64,000 bases of DNA, from positions 3,754,501 to 3,818,500 of the forward strand of contig NZ_JAFBCK010000001.1 of the NCBI RefSeq assembly GCF_016907695.1, given 5' to 3'. The notes beneath the pieces are model-generated. The model did not search any database. It was given only the letters and a program-made list of their open reading frames with translations, and had not been told where the DNA came from. Below, one piece after another: positions 54,414-62,782 of the stretch (its first letter is position 1; each line of letters opens with the position of its first letter). The position numbers were made by a program, and so were the translations under genes. This stretch comes from Actinokineospora baliensis. Its GTDB lineage: Bacteria > Actinomycetota > Actinomycetes > Mycobacteriales > Pseudonocardiaceae.

Positions 54414-54659
54414 GCGGACAACGCCATGCCGCGTGGGCCGACGCCGTTACGTTGGTAGTCGGTGAGCTGATGGCCGGGTTCGAGGCCCACTACGGTTACG
54501 AGCCGGATGACAACGAGGTGGTTCGTCGGTCCACGGTGGTTGACGGTTCGACGATCACCGCCTTGGTCGAGCTCGGGGCACCGGATGATCTTGTCGCGTT
54601 CTAAGGCGGGGATGTGGGCACGCGACCTCACGCTGGACGTTCAAGATCGAGAGGTCTGA
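54410..54659 (+). pseudogene. Second decayed copy of the same domain, possibly expressing a 64-residue fragment
   Basis: A GTG-started frame of 64 residues overlaps the end of the previous copy and includes FEAHYGYEPDDNEVVRRSTVV, weakly like EDHYSEYDDLVRLVLVL. A one-base shift after ALVEL continues GHRMILSRSKAGMWARDLTLD to a stop at 54659, matching GRRLVAGMWAGDLTW. The short fragment could still be translated, but the shifted match argues for a broken gene. Confidence 0.6.
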
Positions 54660-54663
54660 TGCC

Positions 54664-55029
54664 ATGAGATCCTTCCCCTGCCCGTGTTGCGGGTATCTGA
54701 CGCTGGCTGAGCCGCCTGAGTCGTATGAGGTTTGCGGTGTGTGCTTCTGGGAGGATGACAGTTCGCAGTTGCGGTGGCCGCATTCGACGGAGGGGGCCAA
54801 CTACGTGTCGTTGGTGGAGGGGCAGCGGAACTTCGTGGAGTTGGGGGCGTGTGAGGCCAGGCTTGTGGCTCACGTGCGGCCCGTTCTGCCCACCGATGTC
54901 CGCGACCCCGCGTGGCGTCCGATAGATCCGGCTGTCGACAGCTTTGAAGACGAGGACGAGTGGGCGGCTTGGCCTGAGGACCGCACCGTCTTGTACTGGT
55001 GGCGGGATACGTTCTGGCGCAAGGGCTAG
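54664..55029 (+). CDS. Stand-alone CPCC-domain protein
   Basis: A 121-residue protein that is essentially the CPCC domain alone: FPCPCCGYLTLAEPP, VCGVCFWEDDSSQLR, STEGANYVSLVEGQ, and the DTFWRKG tail. It is about 60% identical by eye to the C-terminal half of the protein at 53360, so it arose by tandem duplication with loss of the N-terminal domain in the preceding pseudogenes. It overlaps the convergent flhB stop by four bases. Confidence 0.82.
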   Translation: MRSFPCPCCGYLTLAEPPESYEVCGVCFWEDDSSQLRWPHSTEGANYVSLVEGQRNFVELGACEARLVAHVRPVLPTDVRDPAWRPIDPAVDSFEDEDEWAAWPEDRTVLYWWRDTFWRKG

Positions 55030-56117
55030 GCCGCTGCGCCAGCGGGCATGTTGTGGATGCCTGCTGCGGAGCCTCGGCTGCGGAGGCGGTGGAGGAAGGC
55101 CAGGACGTGGGCTACCGGGCCGAACAGGTCCATGGGGATCTCTTGACCGACCTCGCACGCGCTGTAGAGCGCCCGGGCCAGGGGGATGTCGCGGACGATG
55201 GGGACTCGGTGTTCTGTGGCGAGTTCGCGGATCTTGGCGGCGATCTCGCCCGCGCCCTTGGCCACCACGCGGGGGGCGCCCTTGTCGGGGTCGTAGCGCA
55301 GGGCCACGGCCACGTGCGTGGGGTTGGCCATGATGACGTCGGCGGTGGGGATGTCGGACATCATGCGGTTGCGGCTCATGGCCATCTGGCGGGCCCGGAT
55401 CTGGCCCTTGATCTCGGGGTTGCCGTCGGTGTTCTTGTGTTCGTCCTTGACCTGCTGCTTGGTCATCCGCAGCTCCTTGCCGACCCGGCGCTTGGCCACC
55501 AGGTAGTCGGCGACGCCCATCGCCAGGCCCGCGACGGCGGCCAGGCGGATCAGCGACAGGACCGTGTCGCCCAGGGTGGCGACCAGGGCCTGCAGCGGCA
55601 GCGAGCCCGAGCCCATGATGGTGGGGACCAGGTCCTTGACCGCGGTGTAGAGCACCACCGCGAGGATCCCGCACTTGAGGATCGTCTTGACCAGCTCCCA
55701 CACCGACTGCGGGCCGAACATCCGCTTGAGGCCCTTGAGCGGGTTGAGCCGGGTGAACTTGGGCTTGAGCAGCTTCATCGCGGGCCGCAGTCCACCTTGG
55801 ACGCCCGCGCCAGCCAGCACCGCGAGCAGCGTCGCGCCCAGCAGCGGGGCGACGGCGAGCGCGCCGTCCTTGAACGCGTCACCGAGCAGGGTGAAGGCGT
55901 CGGCCTGGTCGGGGTTGGCGATGAACTTCGCGATCCGGCGCAGCAGGCCCGCGCTGCTGTCGAACAGGTCGCTGAACACCCCGGGGATGACCCAGGTGGC
56001 GACCAGCACCGCGGCCCAGGCACCCAGGTCCTGGGTGCGCGCGGTCTGGCCCTCTGACCTGGCCTCCTTGAGCTTCTTCGGTGTCGGCTTCTCGGTGGCG
56101 TCCTTGTTCCCGCTCAT
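55026..56117 (-). CDS. flhB: Flagellar type III export switch protein FlhB
   Basis: FlhB switches export from rod-hook to filament substrates by self-cleavage. The 363-residue product begins KDATEKPTPKKLKEARSEGQ, has four hydrophobic helices and a cytoplasmic domain with the autocleavage motif NPTH (near residue 265; NPTHVAVALRYD). The ATG overlaps the fliR stop (ATGA). It is the last gene of the minus-strand flagellar operon and meets the CPCC gene tail to tail. Confidence 0.97.
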   Translation of the reverse strand: MSGNKDATEKPTPKKLKEARSEGQTARTQDLGAWAAVLVATWVIPGVFSDLFDSSAGLLRRIAKFIANPDQADAFTLLGDAFKDGALAVAPLLGATLLAVLAGAGVQGGLRPAMKLLKPKFTRLNPLKGLKRMFGPQSVWELVKTILKCGILAVVLYTAVKDLVPTIMGSGSLPLQALVATLGDTVLSLIRLAAVAGLAMGVADYLVAKRRVGKELRMTKQQVKDEHKNTDGNPEIKGQIRARQMAMSRNRMMSDIPTADVIMANPTHVAVALRYDPDKGAPRVVAKGAGEIAAKIRELATEHRVPIVRDIPLARALYSACEVGQEIPMDLFGPVAHVLAFLHRLRSRGSAAGIHNMPAGAAA

Positions 56118-56881
56118 CGCCCGATCGCTTTCAGTACGGCGTTGGTGGCTTCCTCGGCGATGGCGTGCACCGCCTGCGGCAGCAACGTGATGGCCAGCCC
56201 GACCATCACCAGCGTGAGACCCACCTTCGCAGGGAAACCCACGGAAAACGGGTTCAGCGCGGGTGCGACTCGGTTGAGCAGGCCAAGGCCGATGTCGGCG
56301 CAGAACAGCACCACGATCATCGGGCCCGCGATGAGCACCGCCGCCAGGAACAGCCTGCCTAGCCCGGTGGTGAGCAGGTCCGCCAGCCTTTCGAGGGAGA
56401 AGCCGCCACCGAGCGGGATCGCTTCATACGACAGTGTGAAGCCGCGCATCACCAACTGGTGGGCGTCGGTGGCGAACATCAGCGCGGTGGCGGTCAGGCC
56501 GTAGAACCGGCCGAGCACACCGGCGTTGCCGGAGAACGACAGCGGGTCGTAGGCGAAGGCCAGCGAGAACCCGCCGAACACGTCGAGCAGGTCGCCTGCG
56601 GCCTGCACCCCCGCGAAGATCACCGCGGTGAGGAACCCCAGCCCCGCGCCGACCACGACCTGCTCGATCGCCGCGATCATCAGCGTCCAGGTCTCGGAGC
56701 TGGGCACGTTCGTCGACAGCTTGGGCACCAGCGGCAGCACCATCGCCACCGCGAGCATGGCCTTGATCGTCCCGGGGATCGCCCGCCCGTTGAACGGCGG
56801 GCAGGTGATCAACCACGCCACGCACCGGATCACGGCGAGCAGCAGCGCCGTGAGCGTCCCCGGGGCGAGCGCGGCCTCCAC
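56114..56881 (-). CDS. fliR: Flagellar export gate protein FliR
   Basis: A 255-residue core gate component with about six hydrophobic helices. Family marks include the PPFNGRAIPGTIKAML segment and VVVGAGLGFLTAVIFAGVQAAGDLLD, then AFAYDP. The GTG start follows the fliQ stop by one base and the stop overlaps flhB. Together with FliP and FliQ it forms the helical export channel. Confidence 0.95.
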   Translation of the reverse strand: MEAALAPGTLTALLLAVIRCVAWLITCPPFNGRAIPGTIKAMLAVAMVLPLVPKLSTNVPSSETWTLMIAAIEQVVVGAGLGFLTAVIFAGVQAAGDLLDVFGGFSLAFAYDPLSFSGNAGVLGRFYGLTATALMFATDAHQLVMRGFTLSYEAIPLGGGFSLERLADLLTTGLGRLFLAAVLIAGPMIVVLFCADIGLGLLNRVAPALNPFSVGFPAKVGLTLVMVGLAITLLPQAVHAIAEEATNAVLKAIGR

Positions 56882-56882
56882 C

Positions 56883-57152
56883 TCAGCCGACCAGCGCCGG
56901 GATCCGCTCGTAGAGGCCGCCGGTGAAGCTGACGATCTCGTGCACCATCCAGGACCCGGTCAGCAGCAGCGCCGCCGCGACCCCGATCGCCTTGGGCACG
57001 AACGACAGGGTGACCTCCTGGATCTGGGTCACCGACTGGAACAGCGAGATGCCGAAACCGACCACGAGGGCGGTCAGCAGGATGGGGGCGGCCAGCTTGC
57101 CGGTGACCAGCATGGCCTGCACGCCGAGCTCGATGATGGTGGTGTCGTTCAC
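56883..57152 (-). CDS. fliQ: Flagellar export gate protein FliQ
   Basis: An 89-residue two-helix gate protein: VQAMLVTGKLAAPILLTALVVG, FQSVTQIQEVTLSFVPK and the second helix. The GTG at 57152 gives the normal family length; a longer frame to 57209 lacks a ribosome site, while GGGATC-like sequence precedes the chosen start. It lies ten bases after fliP. Confidence 0.95.
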   Translation of the reverse strand: MNDTTIIELGVQAMLVTGKLAAPILLTALVVGFGISLFQSVTQIQEVTLSFVPKAIGVAAALLLTGSWMVHEIVSFTGGLYERIPALVG

Positions 57153-57162
57153 GGCGGATCCC

Positions 57163-58005
57163 TTACGAGTAGGTGCCGACGAGGGCGGTGATGAGCAGGC
57201 CCCAGCCATTGGCGAGCACGAACAGCAGGAGTTTGAACGGCAGCGCGACGGTCACCGGGGGCAACATCATCATGCCCAGTGACATCAGCGACGCCGAGAC
57301 GACCATGTCGATGACCAGGAACGGGATGAACAGCACGAAGCCGATGAGCATGGCGGCGCGCAACTCGGAGAGCACGAAAGCCGGGATCAGCGTGCTGGTC
57401 GGCACGTCGGTGGCGTTCGCGGGCTTCTCGTTGCCCGCCACCTTCGTGAACAGCGCGATCTCCTCCGGTCGGGTCTGCTTGAGCATGAACTCGCGCAACG
57501 GCTTCATCCCGTCGTTGAACGCGACCGACTGCGTCTTCTCGCCCTTGAGGTAGGGCTGTACCGCTTGCGAGTTCACCTCGCTGACCACCGGGCCCATGAT
57601 GAACAGGCTCAGGAACAGCGCCAGTCCCGCCAACACCTGGTTCGGCGGGACGTTGGTCAATCCAAGGGCATTGCGTGTGATGCCGAGCACAACGAAGATT
57701 TTGGTGAAGCTGGTGCACAGCAGCAGCAGCGACGGCGCGACCGACAGCGCGGTCAGCAGCAGCAGGATGACGATGGACTCGGACGGCTTGTCCGGGGTGC
57801 CGACGGTGACGGTGACGCCGCTGGGCTCGCTGGGCTGGATCGGCTCGACCGGCTGGACCACCGCGGCCGGGACGGTGACCGGCCCGGTCTGCGCCGAGGC
57901 CGACCCGACCGAGCCGAGCAGTCCGATCAGCACCACCAGCATCGCCAGGACGCTGGAGCGCCGGATCCGGCCCAGCCGGGCGGCACCTGCCACCGCCGCG
58001 CTCAC
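57163..58005 (-). CDS. fliP: Flagellar export gate protein FliP
   Basis: A 280-residue protein with a cleavable-type signal peptide (to ASAQ), a Pro/Val-rich spacer of about 40 residues, then four helices. Hallmarks are LCTSFTKIFVVLGITRNALG, PPNQVLAGLALFL, and IPFLVIDMVVSASLMSLGMMMLPP (in parts). The GTG at 58005 overlaps the fliO stop (GTGA). Length and motifs are complete. Confidence 0.96.
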   Translation of the reverse strand: MSAAVAGAARLGRIRRSSVLAMLVVLIGLLGSVGSASAQTGPVTVPAAVVQPVEPIQPSEPSGVTVTVGTPDKPSESIVILLLLTALSVAPSLLLLCTSFTKIFVVLGITRNALGLTNVPPNQVLAGLALFLSLFIMGPVVSEVNSQAVQPYLKGEKTQSVAFNDGMKPLREFMLKQTRPEEIALFTKVAGNEKPANATDVPTSTLIPAFVLSELRAAMLIGFVLFIPFLVIDMVVSASLMSLGMMMLPPVTVALPFKLLLFVLANGWGLLITALVGTYS

Positions 58006-58379
58006 TTGCGCACCGACCGCTCGCGCAGCGCGTCCAGCGCCTGCTTCCAGGTGCTCGGCGACAGCGCCGACCCGGCCAGCGAGCCGGGCTGGTCCAGCTC
58101 CGGCTTGAGCGGCGGGCGCGGCTCGGGCACCGCGAAGGCGTCCGCGTCGGCCACGTGCAGCAGGTTCACCTGGTGGTCGGTGACGCCGAGCACCAGCGCG
58201 GTCTTGTCCACCTGGATGACCGCGACGCTGGCGCCCCGGCTGAGCTGGGTGCGCGCCAGCACGTCGAGCGCGCCGCCGCGGCGCCGGTTGCGCATCGGGC
58301 GCCGCGCCAGCCGCGCGGCCAGCCACAGGGCGGCCAGCACCAGCAGCAGGGCGATGAACACCCGCAGCAGGTCCGCCAT
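58002..58379 (-). CDS. fliO: Flagellar biosynthesis protein FliO
   Basis: A 125-residue membrane protein with one N-terminal helix (LLRVFIALLLVLAALWLAARL), a basic stretch and a small beta domain (VLARTQLSRGASVAVIQVDKTALVLGVTDHQ, read in parts) as in FliO, a chaperone for FliP assembly. The ATG overlaps the fliN stop. The fliN-fliO-fliP order agrees. Confidence 0.9.
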   Translation of the reverse strand: MADLLRVFIALLLVLAALWLAARLARRPMRNRRRGGALDVLARTQLSRGASVAVIQVDKTALVLGVTDHQVNLLHVADADAFAVPEPRPPLKPELDQPGSLAGSALSPSTWKQALDALRERSVRK

Positions 58380-59110
58380 CAGATGGCGTCCGCCGCCGCG
58401 CCCGCCAGGATCTCGGTGATCCGGATCCCGAAGTTCTCGTCGACCACCACGATCTCCCCGCGCGCGATGAGCCTGCCGTTGACCAGCACGTCGGCCGGGG
58501 CGCCCGCGGCCCGGTCGAGTTCGATGACCGACCCGGAGCCCAGCGAGAGCAGCTCGCGCACGGTCATCCTGGTGCGGCCGAGCTCGACGGTCACCTCCAT
58601 CTCCACGCCGCTGAGCAGGTCCATCGCCGAGGTGGCCGACCGGGTGGGGTTGGCCGACTGGCGCGGCGCTGGCGCGCTGGGCTTGGGGGTGGACAGCACC
58701 ACGACCGCCTGCATCGCGGCACCGGCGGTCAGCGGGACGCCGATCAGCGTCCCGGTCTCGGCCATCGAGGCCAGCGCGGCCTCGGGGGTGCTCTGCCTGC
58801 CCGGTCCGGCGACCGAGCCGAGCACCTTGGCCGCGGCCTCCAGCGCGGGCGCCACGGCCGCGCCGAGGTCCAGTTCGCCGAGCGGGCTGGACTTGAGCGC
58901 CTCGACCAGCTCCTGGTTGACCAGCACCGCCAGCGTGCCCTGGGTCTGCCCGCTGAGGTCGGCGCACACCGCGGCGCCGGGCAGCGCGAGGGACCCGGCG
59001 TCGCCGACCGGCGCGCCGACGGTCAGCGCCTCGCTGGCGGGCAGCACGGTCAGCGCGGCCTCGGCCGCGGCGCGCACGGCGGCGGAGGAGTCGGTGTGCG
59101 TGCTGGTCAT
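58379..59110 (-). CDS. fliN: Flagellar motor switch protein FliN/FliY
   Basis: A 243-residue switch protein. The C-terminal 75 residues are a SpoA domain (VEMEVTVELGRTRMTVRELLSLG, then GRLIARGEIVVVDENFGIRITEI), forming the C-ring base. The N-terminal 150 residues resemble the CheC-like part of FliY but I see no E-x2-N phosphatase motif, so phosphatase activity is doubtful. The start overlaps the fliM stop (ATGA). Confidence 0.92.
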   Translation of the reverse strand: MTSTHTDSSAAVRAAAEAALTVLPASEALTVGAPVGDAGSLALPGAAVCADLSGQTQGTLAVLVNQELVEALKSSPLGELDLGAAVAPALEAAAKVLGSVAGPGRQSTPEAALASMAETGTLIGVPLTAGAAMQAVVVLSTPKPSAPAPRQSANPTRSATSAMDLLSGVEMEVTVELGRTRMTVRELLSLGSGSVIELDRAAGAPADVLVNGRLIARGEIVVVDENFGIRITEILAGAAADAI

Positions 59111-60066
59111 AGCTGGATGTCCTCCGTGTTCGCGGCCACGACCTGGCAGGCCAGGCGGGCTCCCTGCTTGGTGGCGACGGCGTGGCCGAAGACCCGGCCC
59201 GCCGTGGTGATGTCGAGCGGGCGGTCCACCGGGTGGCCGAGTGCGAGCAGGTCCCCCGGGCGCAGGTCGAACAGGTCGTTGGAGCGCAGCTTGGCCGGGG
59301 CGAAGCGCACCGCGATCTCCACCGGCACCTCGCGCAGGCCCTGGGTGAGCAGGTCGCGGGCGGCCTGCTGGGCGGCGCGCTCACCGGCGGTGGTCTCGTC
59401 GCTCTCGCTGTGCCTCTGCAGCGAGGGCAGCACCGACTGCAGCGGCACGGTCAGCGTCAGCGTGCTCTCCGCGTCGGCGACGTGCAGGTCGAACCTGGCG
59501 GTGACCATCACGTCCGCGGGCCCGCCGACCTGCACCAGCTGCGGGTTGTACTCCAGGGCGCCCAGGATCGGGTCCACCCTGACGAACTCGGCCAGGCCGA
59601 TCTTGAGCTCGGTGAGCACGTCGCCGAGCAGGTCGCGGATGAGCGGGGTCTCCAGGTCGGTCAGCGGCCGCACGTGCTGCTTGCCGCCCGACCCGCCGAG
59701 CAGGTGGTCGATCAGGGTCAGCGCGGTGACCTGCGGAACCTCCAGGACGGCGACGCCGGGCAGCGGGTCGAAGCGCAGCGGCGCGACCACGACCGGTTCG
59801 GCCTCGCGGGCCAGGAACTCGTCGACCGACATCTGCTCGACCGAGGCGACGGTGACGCGGCAGACCACGCGCAGCTGGGAGGTCAGCAGGATGGCCAACC
59901 GGTGCGCGAACGTGTCGTAGGCCAGCTGCAGGGTGCGCAGGTGCTCGCGCGGCAGCTTCGCCGGGCTCAGGAAGTCGTAGCTGGCCAGCCGACGCCCGTC
60001 GGTGACGAGCCCGCCGGTCTTCGCGCCGCCAGCCCGACGGCCCGGTGATGACGAAGGTGTCTGCAC
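59107..60066 (-). CDS. fliM: Flagellar motor switch protein FliM
   Basis: A 319-residue C-ring protein that binds CheY-P. The middle domain has LTLIDHLLGGSG and a GGPADVMVTARFDLHVADAESTLTL stretch; a C-terminal SpoA domain ends DLLALGHPVDRPLDI...VFGHAVATKQGARLACQV. The usual N-terminal CheY-binding peptide (LSQxEIDALL) is not seen: the N-terminus is SSSPGRRAGGAKTGGLV, so CheY contact may differ. Starts at a GTG after a hairpin-containing gap. Confidence 0.93.
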   Translation of the reverse strand: MQTPSSSPGRRAGGAKTGGLVTDGRRLASYDFLSPAKLPREHLRTLQLAYDTFAHRLAILLTSQLRVVCRVTVASVEQMSVDEFLAREAEPVVVAPLRFDPLPGVAVLEVPQVTALTLIDHLLGGSGGKQHVRPLTDLETPLIRDLLGDVLTELKIGLAEFVRVDPILGALEYNPQLVQVGGPADVMVTARFDLHVADAESTLTLTVPLQSVLPSLQRHSESDETTAGERAAQQAARDLLTQGLREVPVEIAVRFAPAKLRSNDLFDLRPGDLLALGHPVDRPLDITTAGRVFGHAVATKQGARLACQVVAANTEDIQL

Positions 60067-60206
60067 TCCGCCTCTATCGGCCGGGTCGCCGGGTATCTGA
60101 GTGAGGTACCGCTCGATGTCCTCCGATCGGGTGATGGGTCCGATTGGGACCGAGGTTCATCCGATCGGTGTTGGTGTGCGGGATTCCGCCTGCCACCCGC
60201 GGGGTG

Positions 60207-60247
60207 AGTCCGATCGGGACCGGGGCTGGGTCGGTCCCGATCGGACT
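60207..60247 (-). terminator. Perfect 15-bp hairpin in the fliL-fliM gap
   Basis: AGTCCGATCGGGACC (60207-60221) and its exact complement (60233-60247) flank an 11-base loop. A third related copy, GTCCGATTGGGACC, lies at about 60139. The hairpin may attenuate the operon between fliL and fliM or be a protein-binding site. Confidence 0.6.
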
Positions 60248-60278
60248 GCACGATCCCCGCGAAGGGGGAGCACGGGTC

Positions 60279-60716
60279 CTACTGCATGACGAACTCGGTG
60301 AGGTAGATGTCCATCACTTCCTCGTCGTAGGCCTTGCCGATCTTCTCCTTGAGCTCCTTCTTCTGCTCCTCGCGCGCGGCGTTGCTGGAGAGCTCGGCGA
60401 CGGTCTTGTTGCTGAACTGGGCGACCGCCAGGTCCAGTGCCTTGCTGCCGTCGAGCTTCTCGGTCACGTCGGCGGTGGCCTGCAGCGCCATCTTGAGCTT
60501 GAGGTAGTGCCCGTCGGTGAGGTTCATCGTCACCGCGTCGAGCACCAGCACCTCGCCCGGCTCCGGGGGAGCGGGCTCGCTGGAGCGGAACAGGAAGAAG
60601 TACGCCCCGCCACCCCCGCCCAGCAGTACCACGAGCACCAGGATCAGCAGCAGCTTCTTGTTGCCCTTCTTCTCCGGCGCTTCGGTCTCGTCGGTCTTCT
60701 TCTCGGTCTTGCCCAT
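60279..60716 (-). CDS. fliL: Flagellar basal body-associated protein FliL
   Basis: A 145-residue single-pass protein: basic N-terminus, one helix (LLLILVLVVLLGGGGGAYFF) and an extracytoplasmic SPFH-like domain (VLVLDAVTMNLTDGHYLKLKMAL, then EEVMDIYLTEFVMQ). FliL supports stator function. A strong GGAGGGAGG site precedes the ATG, which is 16 bases past motB. Confidence 0.93.
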   Translation of the reverse strand: MGKTEKKTDETEAPEKKGNKKLLLILVLVVLLGGGGGAYFFLFRSSEPAPPEPGEVLVLDAVTMNLTDGHYLKLKMALQATADVTEKLDGSKALDLAVAQFSNKTVAELSSNAAREEQKKELKEKIGKAYDEEVMDIYLTEFVMQ

Positions 60717-60732
60717 GGTTCCTCCCTCCGGA

Positions 60733-61623
60733 TCAGTGTTCGGTCGCCGCGGTCGGCAGCAGGGCCTTGACCTCGGCGGACTGGTCGGACATCACGACCA
60801 CCTCGACCCGCCGGTTGCGGGTCACCGACAGCGGGTCGCTCGGTGCGTACAGCGGCTTGGTGTCGGCGTAGCCCGCCGCGGTCATCCGCGACGAGGGGAC
60901 ACCGTGCCCGAGCAGGTAGCGCACCACGCTGGAGGCCCGCGCCGTCGACAACTCCCACGAGCTCGGGTAGTTGCGCGTCGGCACCGGCAGCTGGTTGGTG
61001 TGCCCGCCGACCTCCAGGTGGTTGGGCAGCATGGCCAGCGACGGCGCGATCGCGTCGAGGACCTCCTTGCCCTGCACCAGCAGTTCGGCGCTGTCGCCCG
61101 CGAAGACCACCGAGCTGGTGACGATCGTGACGACCAGGCCGCGCTGGTCGATGGTGAACTGCACCGAGTCGGTGAGCCCGGCCTTCGCCAGCAGTTCGGT
61201 CATCTGCTTCTGCACCTCGCGCAGCTTGGCGACCTCCTGGCGGGCCTTCTCCAGGTCGGCCGCGGCCTTGGCCCGGTCGGACTGCTGGACCGCCTTCTCC
61301 GCCTCCTGCTTGCTCATCGTGGTGACGTCGGCGCCCTCGCCGCCCGCCGCGGACTGCAGGTCGATCTTGTCAGGGCTGACCCCCGAGGTGTCCGGGCTGC
61401 CGGAGGCACCCCCGACGACCAGCGACTGGCTGCCGCCGAAGGCGCCTGCCAGGCTCTCCTTGAGCTGGTCGAACTTCTTCGCGTCCACTGTGGACATCGC
61501 GAACATGACGATGAACAGCACCATCAGGAGCGTGATCATGTCGGCGTAGGTGAGCAGCCAGCGTTCGTGGTTCTCGTGTTCTTCCTCGTGGCCGCCGCCG
61601 CGGTGCTTGCGCTTGCCCGACAT
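60733..61623 (-). CDS. motB: Flagellar stator protein MotB
   Basis: A 296-residue stator subunit with one helix carrying the proton-path Asp in TYADMITLLMV (near residue 28), a long linker with a coiled segment (QEAEKAVQQSDRAKAAADLEKARQ in parts) and an OmpA-type peptidoglycan-binding domain (HTNQLPV, WELSTARASSVVRYL, AGYAD). The start overlaps the motA stop by one base. The D in TYADM and absence of polar Na+-type residues suggest a proton motor (inference). Confidence 0.96.
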   Translation of the reverse strand: MSGKRKHRGGGHEEEHENHERWLLTYADMITLLMVLFIVMFAMSTVDAKKFDQLKESLAGAFGGSQSLVVGGASGSPDTSGVSPDKIDLQSAAGGEGADVTTMSKQEAEKAVQQSDRAKAAADLEKARQEVAKLREVQKQMTELLAKAGLTDSVQFTIDQRGLVVTIVTSSVVFAGDSAELLVQGKEVLDAIAPSLAMLPNHLEVGGHTNQLPVPTRNYPSSWELSTARASSVVRYLLGHGVPSSRMTAAGYADTKPLYAPSDPLSVTRNRRVEVVVMSDQSAEVKALLPTAATEH

Positions 61624-62390
61624 CAGGCTGCCTTGTCCTGCTCGGCGCTGGCGGGCACCAGGCTGCGCAGCTTGCGGGCGACCAGGCGCGGGTTGGACCC
61701 GGCCTGGATGGCCAGCACACCCTCGAGCGCGAGCATCATCTGCTCGCACTCCAGCTCGCTGATCCGCTTGAGCCGGTTGGCCATCGGCAGCCAGAACACG
61801 TTGGCCGTCATCACGCCGAACAGCGTCGCCACGAAGGCGCCCGCGATCAGGTGGCCCAGCTGGCTCGGGTCGGCCAGGTTCTCCAGCACGTGCACGAGGC
61901 CGAGCACGGTGCCGATGATGCCGATGGTGGGCGCGAAGCCGCCCATGTCGGTGAAGATCTTGGCGCCGACCTTGTCGTGCTTGCGCTTGGTCTCGATCTC
62001 CGCCTCGAGGATCTCGCGGACCTCGTCGGAGTCGGTGCCGTCGATGGCCAGTTCCAGGCCCTTGCGCAGGAACGGGTCCTCGACCTTCTTCGCCTCGTCC
62101 TCCAGGGCCAGCAGGCCCTCGCGGCGGGCGCGGTCGGCGAGCTTGACCACGACGTCGATGACCGCGCCGCCCTCGATCTTGGGCGAGAGGAACGCGCGCT
62201 TCATCAGCGCGATGACGCCGACGGCGTCCTTGAGCATGCCGCCCGCCATCGCCACGCCGAAGGTGCCGAACACCACCAGGATGATCGGCGGCAGCAGCAG
62301 GATGGACATCGGGTCGCCGCCCTCCATGAGCATGGAGACGACGATCGCGACCAGTGCGAGGCCTACGCCAGCGAGACTTGCCGGATCCAT
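61623..62390 (-). CDS. motA: Flagellar stator protein MotA
   Basis: A 255-residue four-helix stator subunit. The cytoplasmic loop and conserved segments are visible: DPFLRKGLELAIDGTD, GGFAPTIGIIGTVLGLVHVLENL and the charged residues (R/E) that contact FliG. The start overlaps the flbD stop and the stop touches motB (TGATG). MotA-MotB next to fliL and fliM is the usual actinobacterial and firmicute arrangement. Confidence 0.96.
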   Translation of the reverse strand: MDPASLAGVGLALVAIVVSMLMEGGDPMSILLLPPIILVVFGTFGVAMAGGMLKDAVGVIALMKRAFLSPKIEGGAVIDVVVKLADRARREGLLALEDEAKKVEDPFLRKGLELAIDGTDSDEVREILEAEIETKRKHDKVGAKIFTDMGGFAPTIGIIGTVLGLVHVLENLADPSQLGHLIAGAFVATLFGVMTANVFWLPMANRLKRISELECEQMMLALEGVLAIQAGSNPRLVARKLRSLVPASAEQDKAA

Positions 62391-62671
62391 CAGATGCCCC
62401 TTTCCGGCAGGTGCAGCAGGGTGGCCTCGCCGGAGTCGACGAGGGTGGGAACCGGCCGGTGGTGACCGTGGTCCGCGGCGTCCTGGGCCTGGCCGAGGAT
62501 CTCCGCGCGGTGCTCGCGCACCAGGGCGGCGAGCTCGTCGAGCGACTGGGCCACCACGTACTTGGCGCCGTTGACCAGGGTGATGACCGTGTCCGGGGTG
62601 GACTCGGCCCGCTCCAGCAGGTCCGGGTTGAGCGCGAAGGGTTGGCCGTTGAGCCGATTCAGCAGTATCAC
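62390..62671 (-). CDS. flbD: Flagellar protein FlbD
   Basis: A 93-residue FlbD-family protein: ILLNRLNGQPFALNPDLLER and TPDTVITLVNGAKYVV are its signature, followed by a charged helix and an extra tail of about 30 residues (HGHHRPVPTLVDSGEATLL). Function is not well known; FlbD is always found between flgE and motA. The GTG at 62671 follows AAGGA; a TTG at 62731 is a less likely start. Confidence 0.88.
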   Translation of the reverse strand: MILLNRLNGQPFALNPDLLERAESTPDTVITLVNGAKYVVAQSLDELAALVREHRAEILGQAQDAADHGHHRPVPTLVDSGEATLLHLPERGI

Positions 62672-62782
62672 AGCGTCCGTCCTTGGGGTGCCGTCCGAGT
62701 TGGGCCCGTCCGTGGACCCCCGTTGGTTCAACCATCGGCAGGCGGCTCACCCGGTTGAGGTGAACCGCCCGCCGCCGGTCGA

